A stretch of 64,000 nt of DNA, from positions 23,910-87,909 of the forward strand of contig JAEZJQ010000029.1 in NCBI GenBank assembly GCA_023436305.1. Reading direction: 5' to 3'. The notes under the pieces are model-generated. The model saw only the letters and a list, made by a program, of their open reading frames with translations, was not told the DNA's origin and ran no database searches. The position numbers and the translations under genes are program-made. Position 1 is the stretch's first letter, and each line of letters opens with the position of its first letter. Shown here one piece after another: positions 54,358 to 62,188 of this stretch. This DNA comes from Bacillota bacterium (GTDB taxonomy: Bacteria; Bacillota; UBA4882; UBA8346).

Positions 54358-54367
54358 TTTATTCTTC

Positions 54368-55651
54368 CTATAAAATTATATTGGAAACTGCCTGATATAA
54401 ATTGTCCACTACGAAGTCGGGAACAACATCATATTTCTTACTGTTACATTCGCCCGTCTTTAACAATATGGTCTTCAGACCGGCATTCTTGCCTGTTTGT
54501 ATATCAACATCGGTATCACCAATCATATATGACTCATCGAGATTTATATTGTACTTTTGTTGGGCGGCTTGTATCATACCTGTCCTTGGTTTCCGGCAAT
54601 TGCATTTTATTTTATAGTCTTTATTTTCTCCCTCATATCCCCGGTCCGGATGATGCGGACAATAATACAACCCGTCAAGGTAAGCGCCATCAAGTCCCAA
54701 TAAAGTTTGCAACTTTTTATGAATATTTTGTAATTCCTCTTCCGTACACATATTTCGAGCCACCACCGGCTGATTGGTTATCACAATGCATAGGTATTCG
54801 CTGCGATTAATCCGTTGAATCGCTTCCGATACGCCGTCTTCCAGTTCCAAATCATCAATATTCGATAATAAACCTTTATATTTATTGATTGTGCCGTCTC
54901 TATCCAAGAAAATACATTTTCGCCGGTGATAAGCCGCCTTTTTCTCCAGATAATTTTTCTTTATATCTTCCGCGACTTGCGCCAGTCTTTCCATGGTGCC
55001 CATATCTTTCACATATTCGGATGTCCGGTAGCCATATATCCTTTGGCTATCACCGATTGCTTTGAATATAATCTCCTTTTCCAAATCCATCTTTTCCGGT
55101 TTCACGTATTTCAATATCTCCTTACGGAATATGTGAACCCCCGATTTTACAATATTATCGTAATATTCCCGGGGGCTATCTTTGGAAATGATATTGATTA
55201 TTTTGTCATCCCGATCCAATATTAATAGATCGCTGTCAAAAGGATGACTATTGGAATGTACCAGAAATGTGCCCGTGCCATTTTTCCGGTGATGATATTC
55301 GATAAACTTTCTCCAATCGATATGTAATACAATATCGCCGAACAGCAAAATAAAATCGTCTTCAATAAGCTCTTTAAGATAATATAATACTCCGCCCGTA
55401 CCCAAGGGCGACTCTTCTTTCAAATACGATATTTTTACCCCGTATTTGCTGCCATCACCGAAATATTCGGTAATTTTTTCGCCGAGATACCCGATACTGA
55501 TGATAATATCCGTTAAACCGGATTCTTTTAAGGAGTCGATTTGATATTCCAGTACTGATTTGCCTTCGATTTTAATAAGCGGTTTGGGAACCGATTCGGT
55601 GTAACTGTCTAACCGGCTACCTTTTCCTCCCGCCAAGATCACGGCCTTCAT
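54368..55651 (-). CDS. Fused heptose-1-phosphate nucleotidyltransferase (HddC-like) and heptose-1,7-bisphosphate phosphatase (GmhB-like)
   Basis: Residues 1-235 form a nucleotidyltransferase (MKAVILAGGKGSRLDSYTES; ESPLGTGGVLYYLKE near 80; LLFGDIVLHID near 100). Residues 245-427 form a HAD phosphatase: FLDRDGTINKYKGLL near 246 with the nucleophile Asp, ITNQPVVARNM near 290, a zinc-loop CPHHPDRG...CNCRKP, and MIGDTDVDIQTGKNAG near 380. Together they remove the C7 phosphate and activate heptose 1-phosphate, probably as the GDP-sugar as in HddC (donor nucleotide inferred). Elsewhere these are usually separate genes. I chose the ATG at 55651 because AAAGGA lies 8 bases upstream and the protein then starts exactly at MKAVILAGG. 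It is directly upstream of the kinase gene. Confidence 0.87.
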   Translation of the reverse strand: MKAVILAGGKGSRLDSYTESVPKPLIKIEGKSVLEYQIDSLKESGLTDIIISIGYLGEKITEYFGDGSKYGVKISYLKEESPLGTGGVLYYLKELIEDDFILLFGDIVLHIDWRKFIEYHHRKNGTGTFLVHSNSHPFDSDLLILDRDDKIINIISKDSPREYYDNIVKSGVHIFRKEILKYVKPEKMDLEKEIIFKAIGDSQRIYGYRTSEYVKDMGTMERLAQVAEDIKKNYLEKKAAYHRRKCIFLDRDGTINKYKGLLSNIDDLELEDGVSEAIQRINRSEYLCIVITNQPVVARNMCTEEELQNIHKKLQTLLGLDGAYLDGLYYCPHHPDRGYEGENKDYKIKCNCRKPRTGMIQAAQQKYNINLDESYMIGDTDVDIQTGKNAGLKTILLKTGECNSKKYDVVPDFVVDNLYQAVSNIIL

Positions 55652-55684
55652 TTTTAAAATCCTTTCCATGTAAAAACTCTGACT

Positions 55685-56677
55685 TTAGCTTAATTTGTAA
55701 CGTTTGGTTTCGATATAATATTGGGTTTTTATTTCCGATATCGATTTCGCTTCGTTGATGAGCTTCAAAGCCAAATCATTCTCTTTTTCCTTGGCCATGG
55801 TTTCCGCCAGTTTTAAGTAAAACCGGATCAGCAAATCGCCCTTTTCATCCGCCTTGATTGAACCGTTGACCAGGGCAATTTCCAAAGCCGCCATAAACCC
55901 ATCCGTGTCGGTTTCCGCCTTTTGCTGATAATAATTCTCGATTTTGGCGCGATGCACCGAACCCGTATTCCGGGGAATAAAGTATAATGATGGTATCTCG
56001 GGGCAATATTTAAACCCGCCTGCTTCATCCGCGGAATATCGGAACCAGGCATGCTGATCCTCGGAAACAACCCGTTTGGGAAATGGATATTTATATGCTA
56101 ATTCCGTCCGGACACTGGTGGCTGAGGGTAAATTGGTAAAACCGGTTTCGGTTCCAATCCTAATCCAGGCATATTTCCCCTGAGGTGGATTATTCCGGTG
56201 TGATTCCAAGATTTCAAGGATGGAAGGCGTCAAATATTCCTCGGGGGTTTCATTCCCGTCTTCATCGACAACCTTAAATGTCGAATAGACAACACCGGTT
56301 TTAGGTTCCTCGATAAATACCTTTCGAGTCACTTCAAGCCTTTTCGGGTGTGAAAAATCATCCGCATCATTAAATAAAATAATCGGTGAATGCTGTTCAA
56401 ATGCATGCTTGATGCCAAGATTTCTACCCATTCCCACCCCATTGTTTTCCGCTTCAAAAATCACCTGAATCCGATCCGGGTGGGAATTTCCTAATTCCTT
56501 TAAGTACTCCTTGACTTCCATACTCGGTGAGTTGCCGTCAATAATAATAATTTTCCAATTATCGTCGGTCTGTTTGAAAATGCTCTCAATAGCCTTATCC
56601 AAATATACTTTTGTTTTTACATTCTCAGCCCGCCTATGCGGGATTATAAAAGTCGCTTTTCCATTTGCCATATCCAT
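55685..56677 (-). CDS. Glycosyltransferase family 2
   Basis: A GT-A domain starts ATFIIPHRRAENVKTKVYLD near residue 8 of the chosen protein, with the donor-binding region KIIIIDGNSPS near residue 43 and the DxD-like LFNDADDFSHPKR near residue 100. A C-terminal helical part includes LALKLINEAKSI. The product is 330 aa from the ATG at 56677, chosen because GGGAG lies 8 bases upstream; an ATG at 56692 has no proper spacing. It is the first gene after the regulator genes and terminator, so the biosynthetic operon probably starts here. Donor and acceptor are unknown. Confidence 0.83.
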   Translation of the reverse strand: MDMANGKATFIIPHRRAENVKTKVYLDKAIESIFKQTDDNWKIIIIDGNSPSMEVKEYLKELGNSHPDRIQVIFEAENNGVGMGRNLGIKHAFEQHSPIILFNDADDFSHPKRLEVTRKVFIEEPKTGVVYSTFKVVDEDGNETPEEYLTPSILEILESHRNNPPQGKYAWIRIGTETGFTNLPSATSVRTELAYKYPFPKRVVSEDQHAWFRYSADEAGGFKYCPEIPSLYFIPRNTGSVHRAKIENYYQQKAETDTDGFMAALEIALVNGSIKADEKGDLLIRFYLKLAETMAKEKENDLALKLINEAKSISEIKTQYYIETKRYKLS

Positions 56678-56692
56678 TGAAATTACTCCCAT

Positions 56693-57011
56693 CCTTTAAT
56701 ATTCCGTGTTATTTTACCAATAAACCGTTTGTATTAACACGACATGATTGGCATCACAACCACTTATGAAAATGAACCTTTTCATGTTTTCAACTTTATT
56801 TCCAAGTCGATAGTTGCAGGCACCCCTCATATTTAATTAACTTGGTATTCAATTAGTTTGAATTTAACCTCATTAAATCAATCAAATGAGTCTTGCTTTT
56901 AAAGCATAAATAAAAAAAGTTTCTTGGAATAGTCCTAACTTTTTTAGGGTAAAAATAAAAAAGACCCTATTTTTTTTAGGGCCTTTCATCATATTAAGCG
57001 ATTTCCAGAGA
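56693..57011. promoter_or_regulatory. Probable promoter region of the biosynthetic operon
   Basis: This 319-base AT-rich gap separates the regulators from the first glycosyltransferase gene. After the terminator at 56955-56984 it holds an inverted repeat with 7-bp arms (CGTGTTA / TAACACG, 56705-56741). A possible promoter with TTGAAA (about 56785-56790) lies 17 bases from TTCATA. The inverted repeat lies just upstream of the gene and could be a binding site for the adjacent response regulator; this is inference. Confidence 0.4.
56955..56984 (-). terminator. Rho-independent terminator after the response regulator gene
   Basis: On the minus strand the stem GGCCCTA / TAGGGTC (7 bp, one G-T pair) with an A-rich loop is followed by TTTTTTATTTTT. 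It lies about 28 bases after the stop of the response regulator gene. Confidence 0.85.
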
Positions 57012-57626
57012 TTATTTTTTTAAGTTTACTTTTCTAATTGCGTCTCTAACGCAATGAACATTTAATTTTTTCAATATGTTTGTTACTTGAATTTTAACCG
57101 TATCTGCCGACTTGACCAGCTTCGATGCGATTTCGCGTTGGGTTAAGCCCTGCTCAAGCAAGGTAAATATTTCTATTTCCGCCGCAGTTAATACGGCAAG
57201 ATATTCTCTCCGTTTAAGCCGTTGGTAGTCTTGCAATAAAATTTCAAATGGTGTTTTTTTCGCTATGATTTCCTTGATAAGGATTGGGATATGCTGAAAA
57301 TTATTTTTTGATAAATAGCTCACCGCGCCAACTGTGAAAGAATCAAGGATTATTTCGGATTCCTCGAAAACTGAAAGCATAATAATTTTTGCCGTACTAA
57401 AATCACTAATCTCAGCGGCTGTTTCGATTCCATCGGTTTTATTACCGGATAGATTAATGTCCATGATGATAATATCGATATCAACGGCTTTGGCCAATTG
57501 GACGGCTTCATCTTTATTGGTAGCGGTTCCAACAATCCTAAACTCTTCTTCTACATTAAGAAAAGCAATCATCATTTTAAGCCAATCGATATCATCTTCC
57601 ACCAGGGCGATTTTAATTTTTTCCAT
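57012..57626 (-). CDS. NarL/LuxR-type response regulator
   Basis: The receiver domain (residues 1-120) has the acidic pair in IALVEDDIDWL near 10, the phosphoacceptor Asp in IIIMDINLSG near 56, and the Lys of LSKNN near 106. A linker leads to a LuxR-type HTH (about 143-200; LTAAEIEIFTLLEQGLTQRE and KSADTVKIQVTNILKKL). The length of 204 aa is standard. It lies 17 bases after the sensor kinase gene, so the two form a two-component system. It is the likely regulator of the biosynthetic operon, which begins immediately downstream. The target site is unknown. Confidence 0.92.
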   Translation of the reverse strand: MEKIKIALVEDDIDWLKMMIAFLNVEEEFRIVGTATNKDEAVQLAKAVDIDIIIMDINLSGNKTDGIETAAEISDFSTAKIIMLSVFEESEIILDSFTVGAVSYLSKNNFQHIPILIKEIIAKKTPFEILLQDYQRLKRREYLAVLTAAEIEIFTLLEQGLTQREIASKLVKSADTVKIQVTNILKKLNVHCVRDAIRKVNLKK

Positions 57627-57643
57627 TCTCCGATCCTCGTCTT

Positions 57644-58996
57644 TTATAACAAAAAGCTTAAATAGACAGACGTACCCACATTTTCCCGGCTTTTAATTTC
57701 AAAAAAGCCTTGATGTTCCAACATGACATTATAGCAATATGTTAATCCCAGCCCATAATTTTGGGTTTGTAATTTTTTTGTAGAAAAAAACGGTTCTATG
57801 ACATGGGGCAGATTTTCTTTGGATATTCCGGAACCATTATCGTTGATTTTAATCACTGCATATTTATCATACTTATATAATTCAACCGCAATCTTCCCTT
57901 TTCTATCCGGGGGGATGGATTCGACGGCATTTTGTAATATATTGGATAAAACCTCGGTAATATGAACTTTATCAATATCGATGATGGGTTCAAACCGATA
58001 TTTTTCAGTAAATTCTATGTTATGCCGGGCCATTGCCCCTTTTATTGAATTTACAGCACCCTTAACGATTTCTTTAATGGATGAAGCCTCACAACTTAGC
58101 GTAATTTTTTGGGTATTTTTATGAATCATCGCCGTCAAATCGTTTAAATGATTGATGGAACCGGTGATGATATCAAAATACTTTTGTTTCTCCTCTAGAC
58201 TAAGATCTTGTTTTAAAAAATGGAAGCTAAAATTAATCCGGGCCAGTTCATTTTTGATGCCATGGCTGATCAAACTGGTTCCCGAACTGATCAGTTTCAT
58301 CGTTTTATAATTGGATTCCTCAATATTTATTTTAATCCCCAAAGTCCCGTACCGGATTGCCATCAGGACGAATCCCGTAATTACAAAAATACCCAGGTAA
58401 ATATTGTATCTCCACAAATAACTGCCAAAAGCAACCGCGATATAACTTGTATATGTACCATAGGTTGTAATGGGAATCGTAAATAGTAACAGGGTTAATT
58501 TTTGCAACTTGAAATGTGGATTTTTTTCCACCCAATACCCCTTGATTAAATAATAATCGGATAAGAGGACGAAAACCGTGGCCCAAAGGGTGACAATCCA
58601 AAATAAAGGGTGGTAATCTAAAAACTTATATAAAATACTGTGCTTAACGTCCATAAAATCAATGATTACGGTGATGAAGACCGGAAATAGACAATCGATG
58701 GCCACGATTGTTTGCTTGTGGGGGGATAAAACTCTCCCATGGAAAATACTAAATATCAATATACAATAAGGACTAAAACAATAACTGATAAACGACATTG
58801 TTCGGGCGGCTATCATCAAAAATGTTGTATATTGGGCGGGAATGTACGGTATTATCTGTTCTTGAATTACTGCAGCCAAAGCGCCTAAACCTGTCGAATA
58901 AAAAAAACCGCTATACCATCGATATACCTGATTATTTTTATTGAATAGCAGAACGATAGTTGCAATAGAAAAAGTGATAATCAATATGAAATACAT
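57644..58996 (-). CDS. Sensor histidine kinase with seven membrane segments
   Basis: Residues 1-225 contain about seven hydrophobic segments, so the sensor is a membrane-embedded 7TM-type input domain without an extracellular loop domain. The cytoplasmic part has the phosphoacceptor in LISHGIKNELARIN near residue 240. The ATPase domain has an N box (NILQNAVESI), G1 (INDNGSGISKEN), and G2 (YGLGLTYCYN) near 420. All key residues are present. AAGGGATC precedes the ATG. It partners with the downstream NarL-type regulator. Membrane-intrinsic sensing would suit a hydrophobic signal or the membrane state, perhaps the pathway product (inference). Confidence 0.9.
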   Translation of the reverse strand: MYFILIITFSIATIVLLFNKNNQVYRWYSGFFYSTGLGALAAVIQEQIIPYIPAQYTTFLMIAARTMSFISYCFSPYCILIFSIFHGRVLSPHKQTIVAIDCLFPVFITVIIDFMDVKHSILYKFLDYHPLFWIVTLWATVFVLLSDYYLIKGYWVEKNPHFKLQKLTLLLFTIPITTYGTYTSYIAVAFGSYLWRYNIYLGIFVITGFVLMAIRYGTLGIKINIEESNYKTMKLISSGTSLISHGIKNELARINFSFHFLKQDLSLEEKQKYFDIITGSINHLNDLTAMIHKNTQKITLSCEASSIKEIVKGAVNSIKGAMARHNIEFTEKYRFEPIIDIDKVHITEVLSNILQNAVESIPPDRKGKIAVELYKYDKYAVIKINDNGSGISKENLPHVIEPFFSTKKLQTQNYGLGLTYCYNVMLEHQGFFEIKSRENVGTSVYLSFLL

Positions 58997-59374
58997 TTTG
59001 ATCCCTTAAAAAGGACATATTTTAATTTTTAATCATATTTTTTAATGATCGTATCACAGTTTCAAATTGGTTCACAGGAAAAAAGAGGAGAAGCGATGGC
59101 GTGCGTGCCATGCCGTTCCAGGGGCAAGGGGGCCAGGCGATGATTATCCGGGGTTCTTAGTGTCCATCCATCGTCTGAATCTACCACGAATTTCGCTTTT
59201 GATATTTATGGCGCCGGGACCCTTAGTGCCCGGAATTTACTTGCAAATTCCACTAGGAGTCTGTGCGCGTAACACTTTTTAATAACTTAAAACCACTTTA
59301 TATTGTATTAGAATATGTCACTTAATACTAAATACGCTTCGAAAATCGATTAGCCGCACAGACTCCTAGATGAC
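58997..59374. other. Intergenic region upstream of the sensor kinase, with MITE copy
   Basis: The left ~250 bases probably hold the leftward promoter of the two-component operon. The right part is MITE-like copy 3. No gene was found; a 71-codon plus-strand frame at 59067 is compositionally odd and overlaps the repeat. Confidence 0.5.
59253..59369 (+). mobile_element. MITE-like repeat, copy 3
   Basis: A 117-bp element with terminal inverted repeats CTAGGAGTCTGTGCGCGTAA and TTAGCCGCACAGACTCCTAG. It is nearly identical to copy 4 at 62189, with only a few changes in the middle, and closely matches copy 2. It is non-coding. Confidence 0.9.
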
Positions 59375-59766
59375 TTAACCGTTCATTCTTTCCAGGTCGG
59401 AAACAAAAATTTTCGTCGAACTTAAATCGAGTGTAACGGGGTTTCGAAACCCTGAATATGTTTCAAGTGAACCTTTCATCAAGTCAATTCGCCATATCTT
59501 GTCAAAATTTCTTTTAAGCACTATAAATATCTCCAGTTTAATCGGATCAAATACTGCCGAGATCAATGTTTCCCATTTTTCCTCCAGTTGTATGGTCATT
59601 CTAAGGGCATCAAAGGCACAACCCATTTTTCTTCCAGAAACAAGTCGACAGAAAAGATTTTGGTATGATTCTCTTTGTAAATCCTTAATTTCATTGGTGT
59701 ATCCGGAAAGTCAAAATTCATTCCATACAAAGGCCGGCCATAATATGAAACAAAACTTGTACACAT
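59375..59766 (-). pseudogene. Ntn hydrolase (choloylglycine hydrolase-like) pseudogene with internal deletion
   Basis: The start MCTSFVSYYGRPLYGMNFDF and the next ~30 residues match the gene at 15608-15901. After EEKWV the frame passes into different sequence and stops. The +1 frame then continues as AFDALRMTIQLEEKWETLIS and on to DLERMNG, which looks like the C-terminus of the same family. So an internal deletion joined the two ends out of frame. The start keeps its ribosome binding site (GGAGG, 4 bases, ATG). It is not functional. Confidence 0.8.
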
Positions 59767-60055
59767 TTTGCCTCCAGATTAGTGTTTTTGAGTTTTTTCG
59801 TACCGACAATGGTCTGGTCGAGCCTTACAGGACTTGGCAGGAAGTAGAGCGCCAATATTTTTCATTGACTAAGTTCCTTTAACGCTTCCCGGTTTTCATC
59901 AATAATGGAATCCATTAACTTACCTAATTCATTTTTATCTCTCATTTTTAAAAACTCAATAAAATCAATGACTTCCTTCTTTTTGTCTTCGGGGAGTTCA
60001 TCAAATTCTTTTAAAAATCTTTCAGCTAAGCTCATTGACCCACCTCATTTACTTG
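59619..60055 (-). repeat. Segmental duplication, copy B (toxin gene missing)
   Basis: This is colinear with copy A at 15754-16587 and in the same orientation, but lacks about 395 bp that in copy A hold the Doc toxin. The junction (near 59850) joins the sequence downstream of the toxin to the first bases of the toxin frame. Confidence 0.85.
59862..60035 (-). CDS. Orphan antitoxin, copy of 16393-16566
   Basis: The 57-aa product (MSLAERFLKEFDELPEDKKK... KELSQ) is nearly identical to the antitoxin of the Doc pair. The ribosome binding site GAGGTGGG is kept. The toxin frame that should follow is cut after about its first five codons. The intact antitoxin may still neutralise the toxin made 43 kb away, which would affect how strongly the pair retains this DNA (inference). 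Confidence 0.78.
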   Translation of the reverse strand: MSLAERFLKEFDELPEDKKKEVIDFIEFLKMRDKNELGKLMDSIIDENREALKELSQ

Positions 60056-60139
60056 GATTTATTCTTTCGGCATAAAACGGATTTTATCATAGAGTCATAC
60101 AATATACTAAAGTTGCAGAAAAAAGACGAGGTGAAAAAA

Positions 60140-60466
60140 ATGTCGATGAATTATGATTATGGATCTGAGGCAATTCAATATACCATCCAGGCCGGTGATA
60201 CTTTATGGGACCTTGCCGGTGATTTTAATACCACTGTAGAAGCAATTATAACGTCCAATCCCAATATCGACTTTAACAATTTGTATGTCGGGCAGAATAT
60301 TTCCATCCCAGGTGATTTCCAACCAGTGAACGCGGAACAATTCAAGGGAAGGCCCGGATTTGGACCGGAGTTTAGACCGAGATTTAGACGGAAGTTAGGA
60401 GGGAGGTTTAGACTGTTCAGGCCATTCCCAACTGTTATTATTGCGAGCTCATCACAACTATCCTGA
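60140..60466 (+). CDS. Small LysM-domain protein with Arg/Phe/Gly-rich tail
   Basis: LysM domains bind peptidoglycan or other GlcNAc polymers. The 108-aa product has a LysM domain (about residues 14-60): IQYTIQAGDTLWDLAGDFNT at its start and LYVGQNISIPG at its end. The C-terminal ~45 residues are basic and Arg/Phe/Gly/Pro-rich (FKGRPGFGPEFRPRFRRK...). There is no signal peptide, as in several spore-coat-associated LysM proteins. I chose the ATG at 60140 because GAGGTG lies 6 bases upstream; the longer frame to 60035 overlaps the antitoxin gene. It is a lone gene. A spore or cell-envelope role is plausible. Confidence 0.8.
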   Translation: MSMNYDYGSEAIQYTIQAGDTLWDLAGDFNTTVEAIITSNPNIDFNNLYVGQNISIPGDFQPVNAEQFKGRPGFGPEFRPRFRRKLGGRFRLFRPFPTVIIASSSQLS

Positions 60467-60635
60467 TGGGCTTTAAAATTTTGAATCCAAGTTTGTTACC
60501 CCTCCGAGTTATATCAACAATTGGATTCCCCAGTAAAAATGACTTCCCAGTAATTTTCTTGATCAATGATAATTGAAAAGCAGCCCCCAATGGACTGCTC
60601 TCCGTTTAAAATCCCCGCGACAATAAAAAAAGTAT

Positions 60636-60812
60636 CTACATCTTCAATAACTCCAATAACTTGTACATCAACATTCCGGGCCAAACCAGGGCTTTGAGGA
60701 TACCCAGCGCCCCCTCCCAGAATGTAGCCGCATGCTGGATATAATAGACCGCCGCGCCGATAAACGCCATTCCATAAATACCGCTTAAAATATTGTTACC
60801 ATTATCTTTCAT
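60636..60812 (-). CDS. Small membrane protein, 58 aa
   Basis: The frame starts MKDNGNNILSGIYGMAFIGA and ends KLLELLKM. It has one or two hydrophobic stretches (about residues 8-25 and 33-52), so it is probably an integral membrane protein. GGGGGGAA lies just before the ATG, which overlaps the stop of a 17-codon frame (ATGA). It is the last gene of a small minus-strand unit after the 277-aa membrane protein gene. Function unknown. Confidence 0.65.
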   Translation of the reverse strand: MKDNGNNILSGIYGMAFIGAAVYYIQHAATFWEGALGILKALVWPGMLMYKLLELLKM

Positions 60813-60862
60813 TCTTTTCCCCCCTGCTGATCGTTTGTGGTTAAATTGCCCTCATTCGCCAT
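60809..60862 (-). CDS. 17-aa peptide frame coupled to the small membrane protein gene
   Basis: The frame reads MANEGNLTTNDQQGGKE and has a near-perfect ribosome binding site (AAGGAGGACGAA before ATG). Its stop overlaps the next start (ATGA). It may be a translated leader that couples or regulates the 58-aa gene, or a true micropeptide. Confidence 0.5.
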   Translation of the reverse strand: MANEGNLTTNDQQGGKE

Positions 60863-60922
60863 TTCGTCCTCCTTATTATCATAAAATAATAATAATCACT
60901 ATTTATTCCGGAAGAATTCGCT

Positions 60923-61756
60923 TTAGCACTCACGGGCCACACTGATTCGCTCGTAAACATACACCCCCGCCATCACCGCTACAATATCAATCGCCGCCCT
61001 GATGAACATATCGGCTATATTAACTACGAATACCAGTGGTATGAAAAAATTAAACAAAAAAAGATCAATCCCAAAGACCAGCAAACCAAAATAACCCGCT
61101 TTGACTAACGGTGATTTTACCGCAATACCCGGCCTGAGCAAAAAATACATAACCCCAACCCAAAGCCCGGTTGCGCAGACCCAGGCCATGGTTTCCAACG
61201 GCCTGGCGGTATAATCCGAATCTATATGAATCACCGTATAACCCACATACCTCGCCACCATGAATAATACCGGAATCACCGCCAATGGCATTATCGCCGG
61301 CCCCTTTCCCTTTTTTCCCGGTTCCGCGGAATCGCGAACCATGAATCTCCCCAACAATAATCCCAGCACGAAAAGCGCCACACCGTCTGCCAACGGATAA
61401 GCCAGCATATCCATCAGCGGGGTTCCCGAGTTAAAAGGCAAAGGTTCAAATAAATAAACTACCCACATCAACCCGAAAGCCAAGCCGAATCTCAAACCTT
61501 TCATCATCCTCTTTCCCGGCAGTCCGTCCCGGATCAGGACGAATACAACGGCCAATAATCCATAGACCAACAGGCCGAAAACTGTAAAAGCAATTGGCAT
61601 CAGCCCTGATTTTACAATGATACTGGGCGGTAACGGCGTACTGCCTGTATCCGGCATAAATACCTGGAGTATCAGGCGAAATATCGTCGCGGTAGCGGCA
61701 ATAAGGAAAAGTTTCAACCACTCTTTTTTTGTCAGGTCCATTCGCTTCAATTTCAT
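60923..61756 (-). CDS. Multi-pass membrane protein of unknown function
   Basis: The 277-aa product has about seven or eight hydrophobic segments, starting with KLFLIAATATIFRLILQVFM near residue 14. It has no recognisable catalytic or transport motif. AGGAG lies 10 bases before the ATG. It is the first gene of a unit that probably includes the 17-aa and 58-aa frames, 60 bases downstream. I do not recognise a family. Confidence 0.75.
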   Translation of the reverse strand: MKLKRMDLTKKEWLKLFLIAATATIFRLILQVFMPDTGSTPLPPSIIVKSGLMPIAFTVFGLLVYGLLAVVFVLIRDGLPGKRMMKGLRFGLAFGLMWVVYLFEPLPFNSGTPLMDMLAYPLADGVALFVLGLLLGRFMVRDSAEPGKKGKGPAIMPLAVIPVLFMVARYVGYTVIHIDSDYTARPLETMAWVCATGLWVGVMYFLLRPGIAVKSPLVKAGYFGLLVFGIDLFLFNFFIPLVFVVNIADMFIRAAIDIVAVMAGVYVYERISVAREC

Positions 61757-61952
61757 GTTGTCTTTACTCCTGTCTCATAGTTTTAAAACCGGGATCAAAG
61801 CTTTCTTTTTTGTGTTAACTACCTTACTTATATCGGCTTCCCCCACCCTTTCTATAATAAAAACCTGACCACTGATTTTCCGGGTTAACCATCCATGCCT
61901 TCAAGGCACAACCAGGAATGAAAATTACCCGATTATCGTTAATGCCCCTCGT

Positions 61953-62078
61953 GCTCCCTAAGGGAGCTTGTCTCCCTGCGGGAGCCATCGCGAATTCAAT
62001 GCAGTCAATCATACAAAGTTCTTGGCTATGTGCCTTTAAGGATTGACAGTAGATTAAGGCGAATGCTCCCTTAGGGAG
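61953..62078. repeat. Cluster of CTCCC/GGGAG palindromes
   Basis: Three hairpin-forming units lie within 126 bases: GCTCCCTAAGGGAGC (61953-61967), CTCCCTGCGGGAG (61972-61984) and CTCCCTTAGGGAG (62066-62078). They resemble REP-like intergenic palindromes. Confidence 0.6.
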
Positions 62079-62188
62079 ATAGAGGGTTGTTTTTAACGTA
62101 TACCTGCTAACCTATTTTCGTGTTAACCGCTATGTCAGAGTCTGGCACAAACAAGGATGAAAAAGTTGAAATTCGGGCCAACTATCCC

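Noticed and set aside
59067..59282. 71-codon plus-strand frame
   Set aside because: It runs into the MITE-like repeat and has no recognisable domain or good ribosome binding site.
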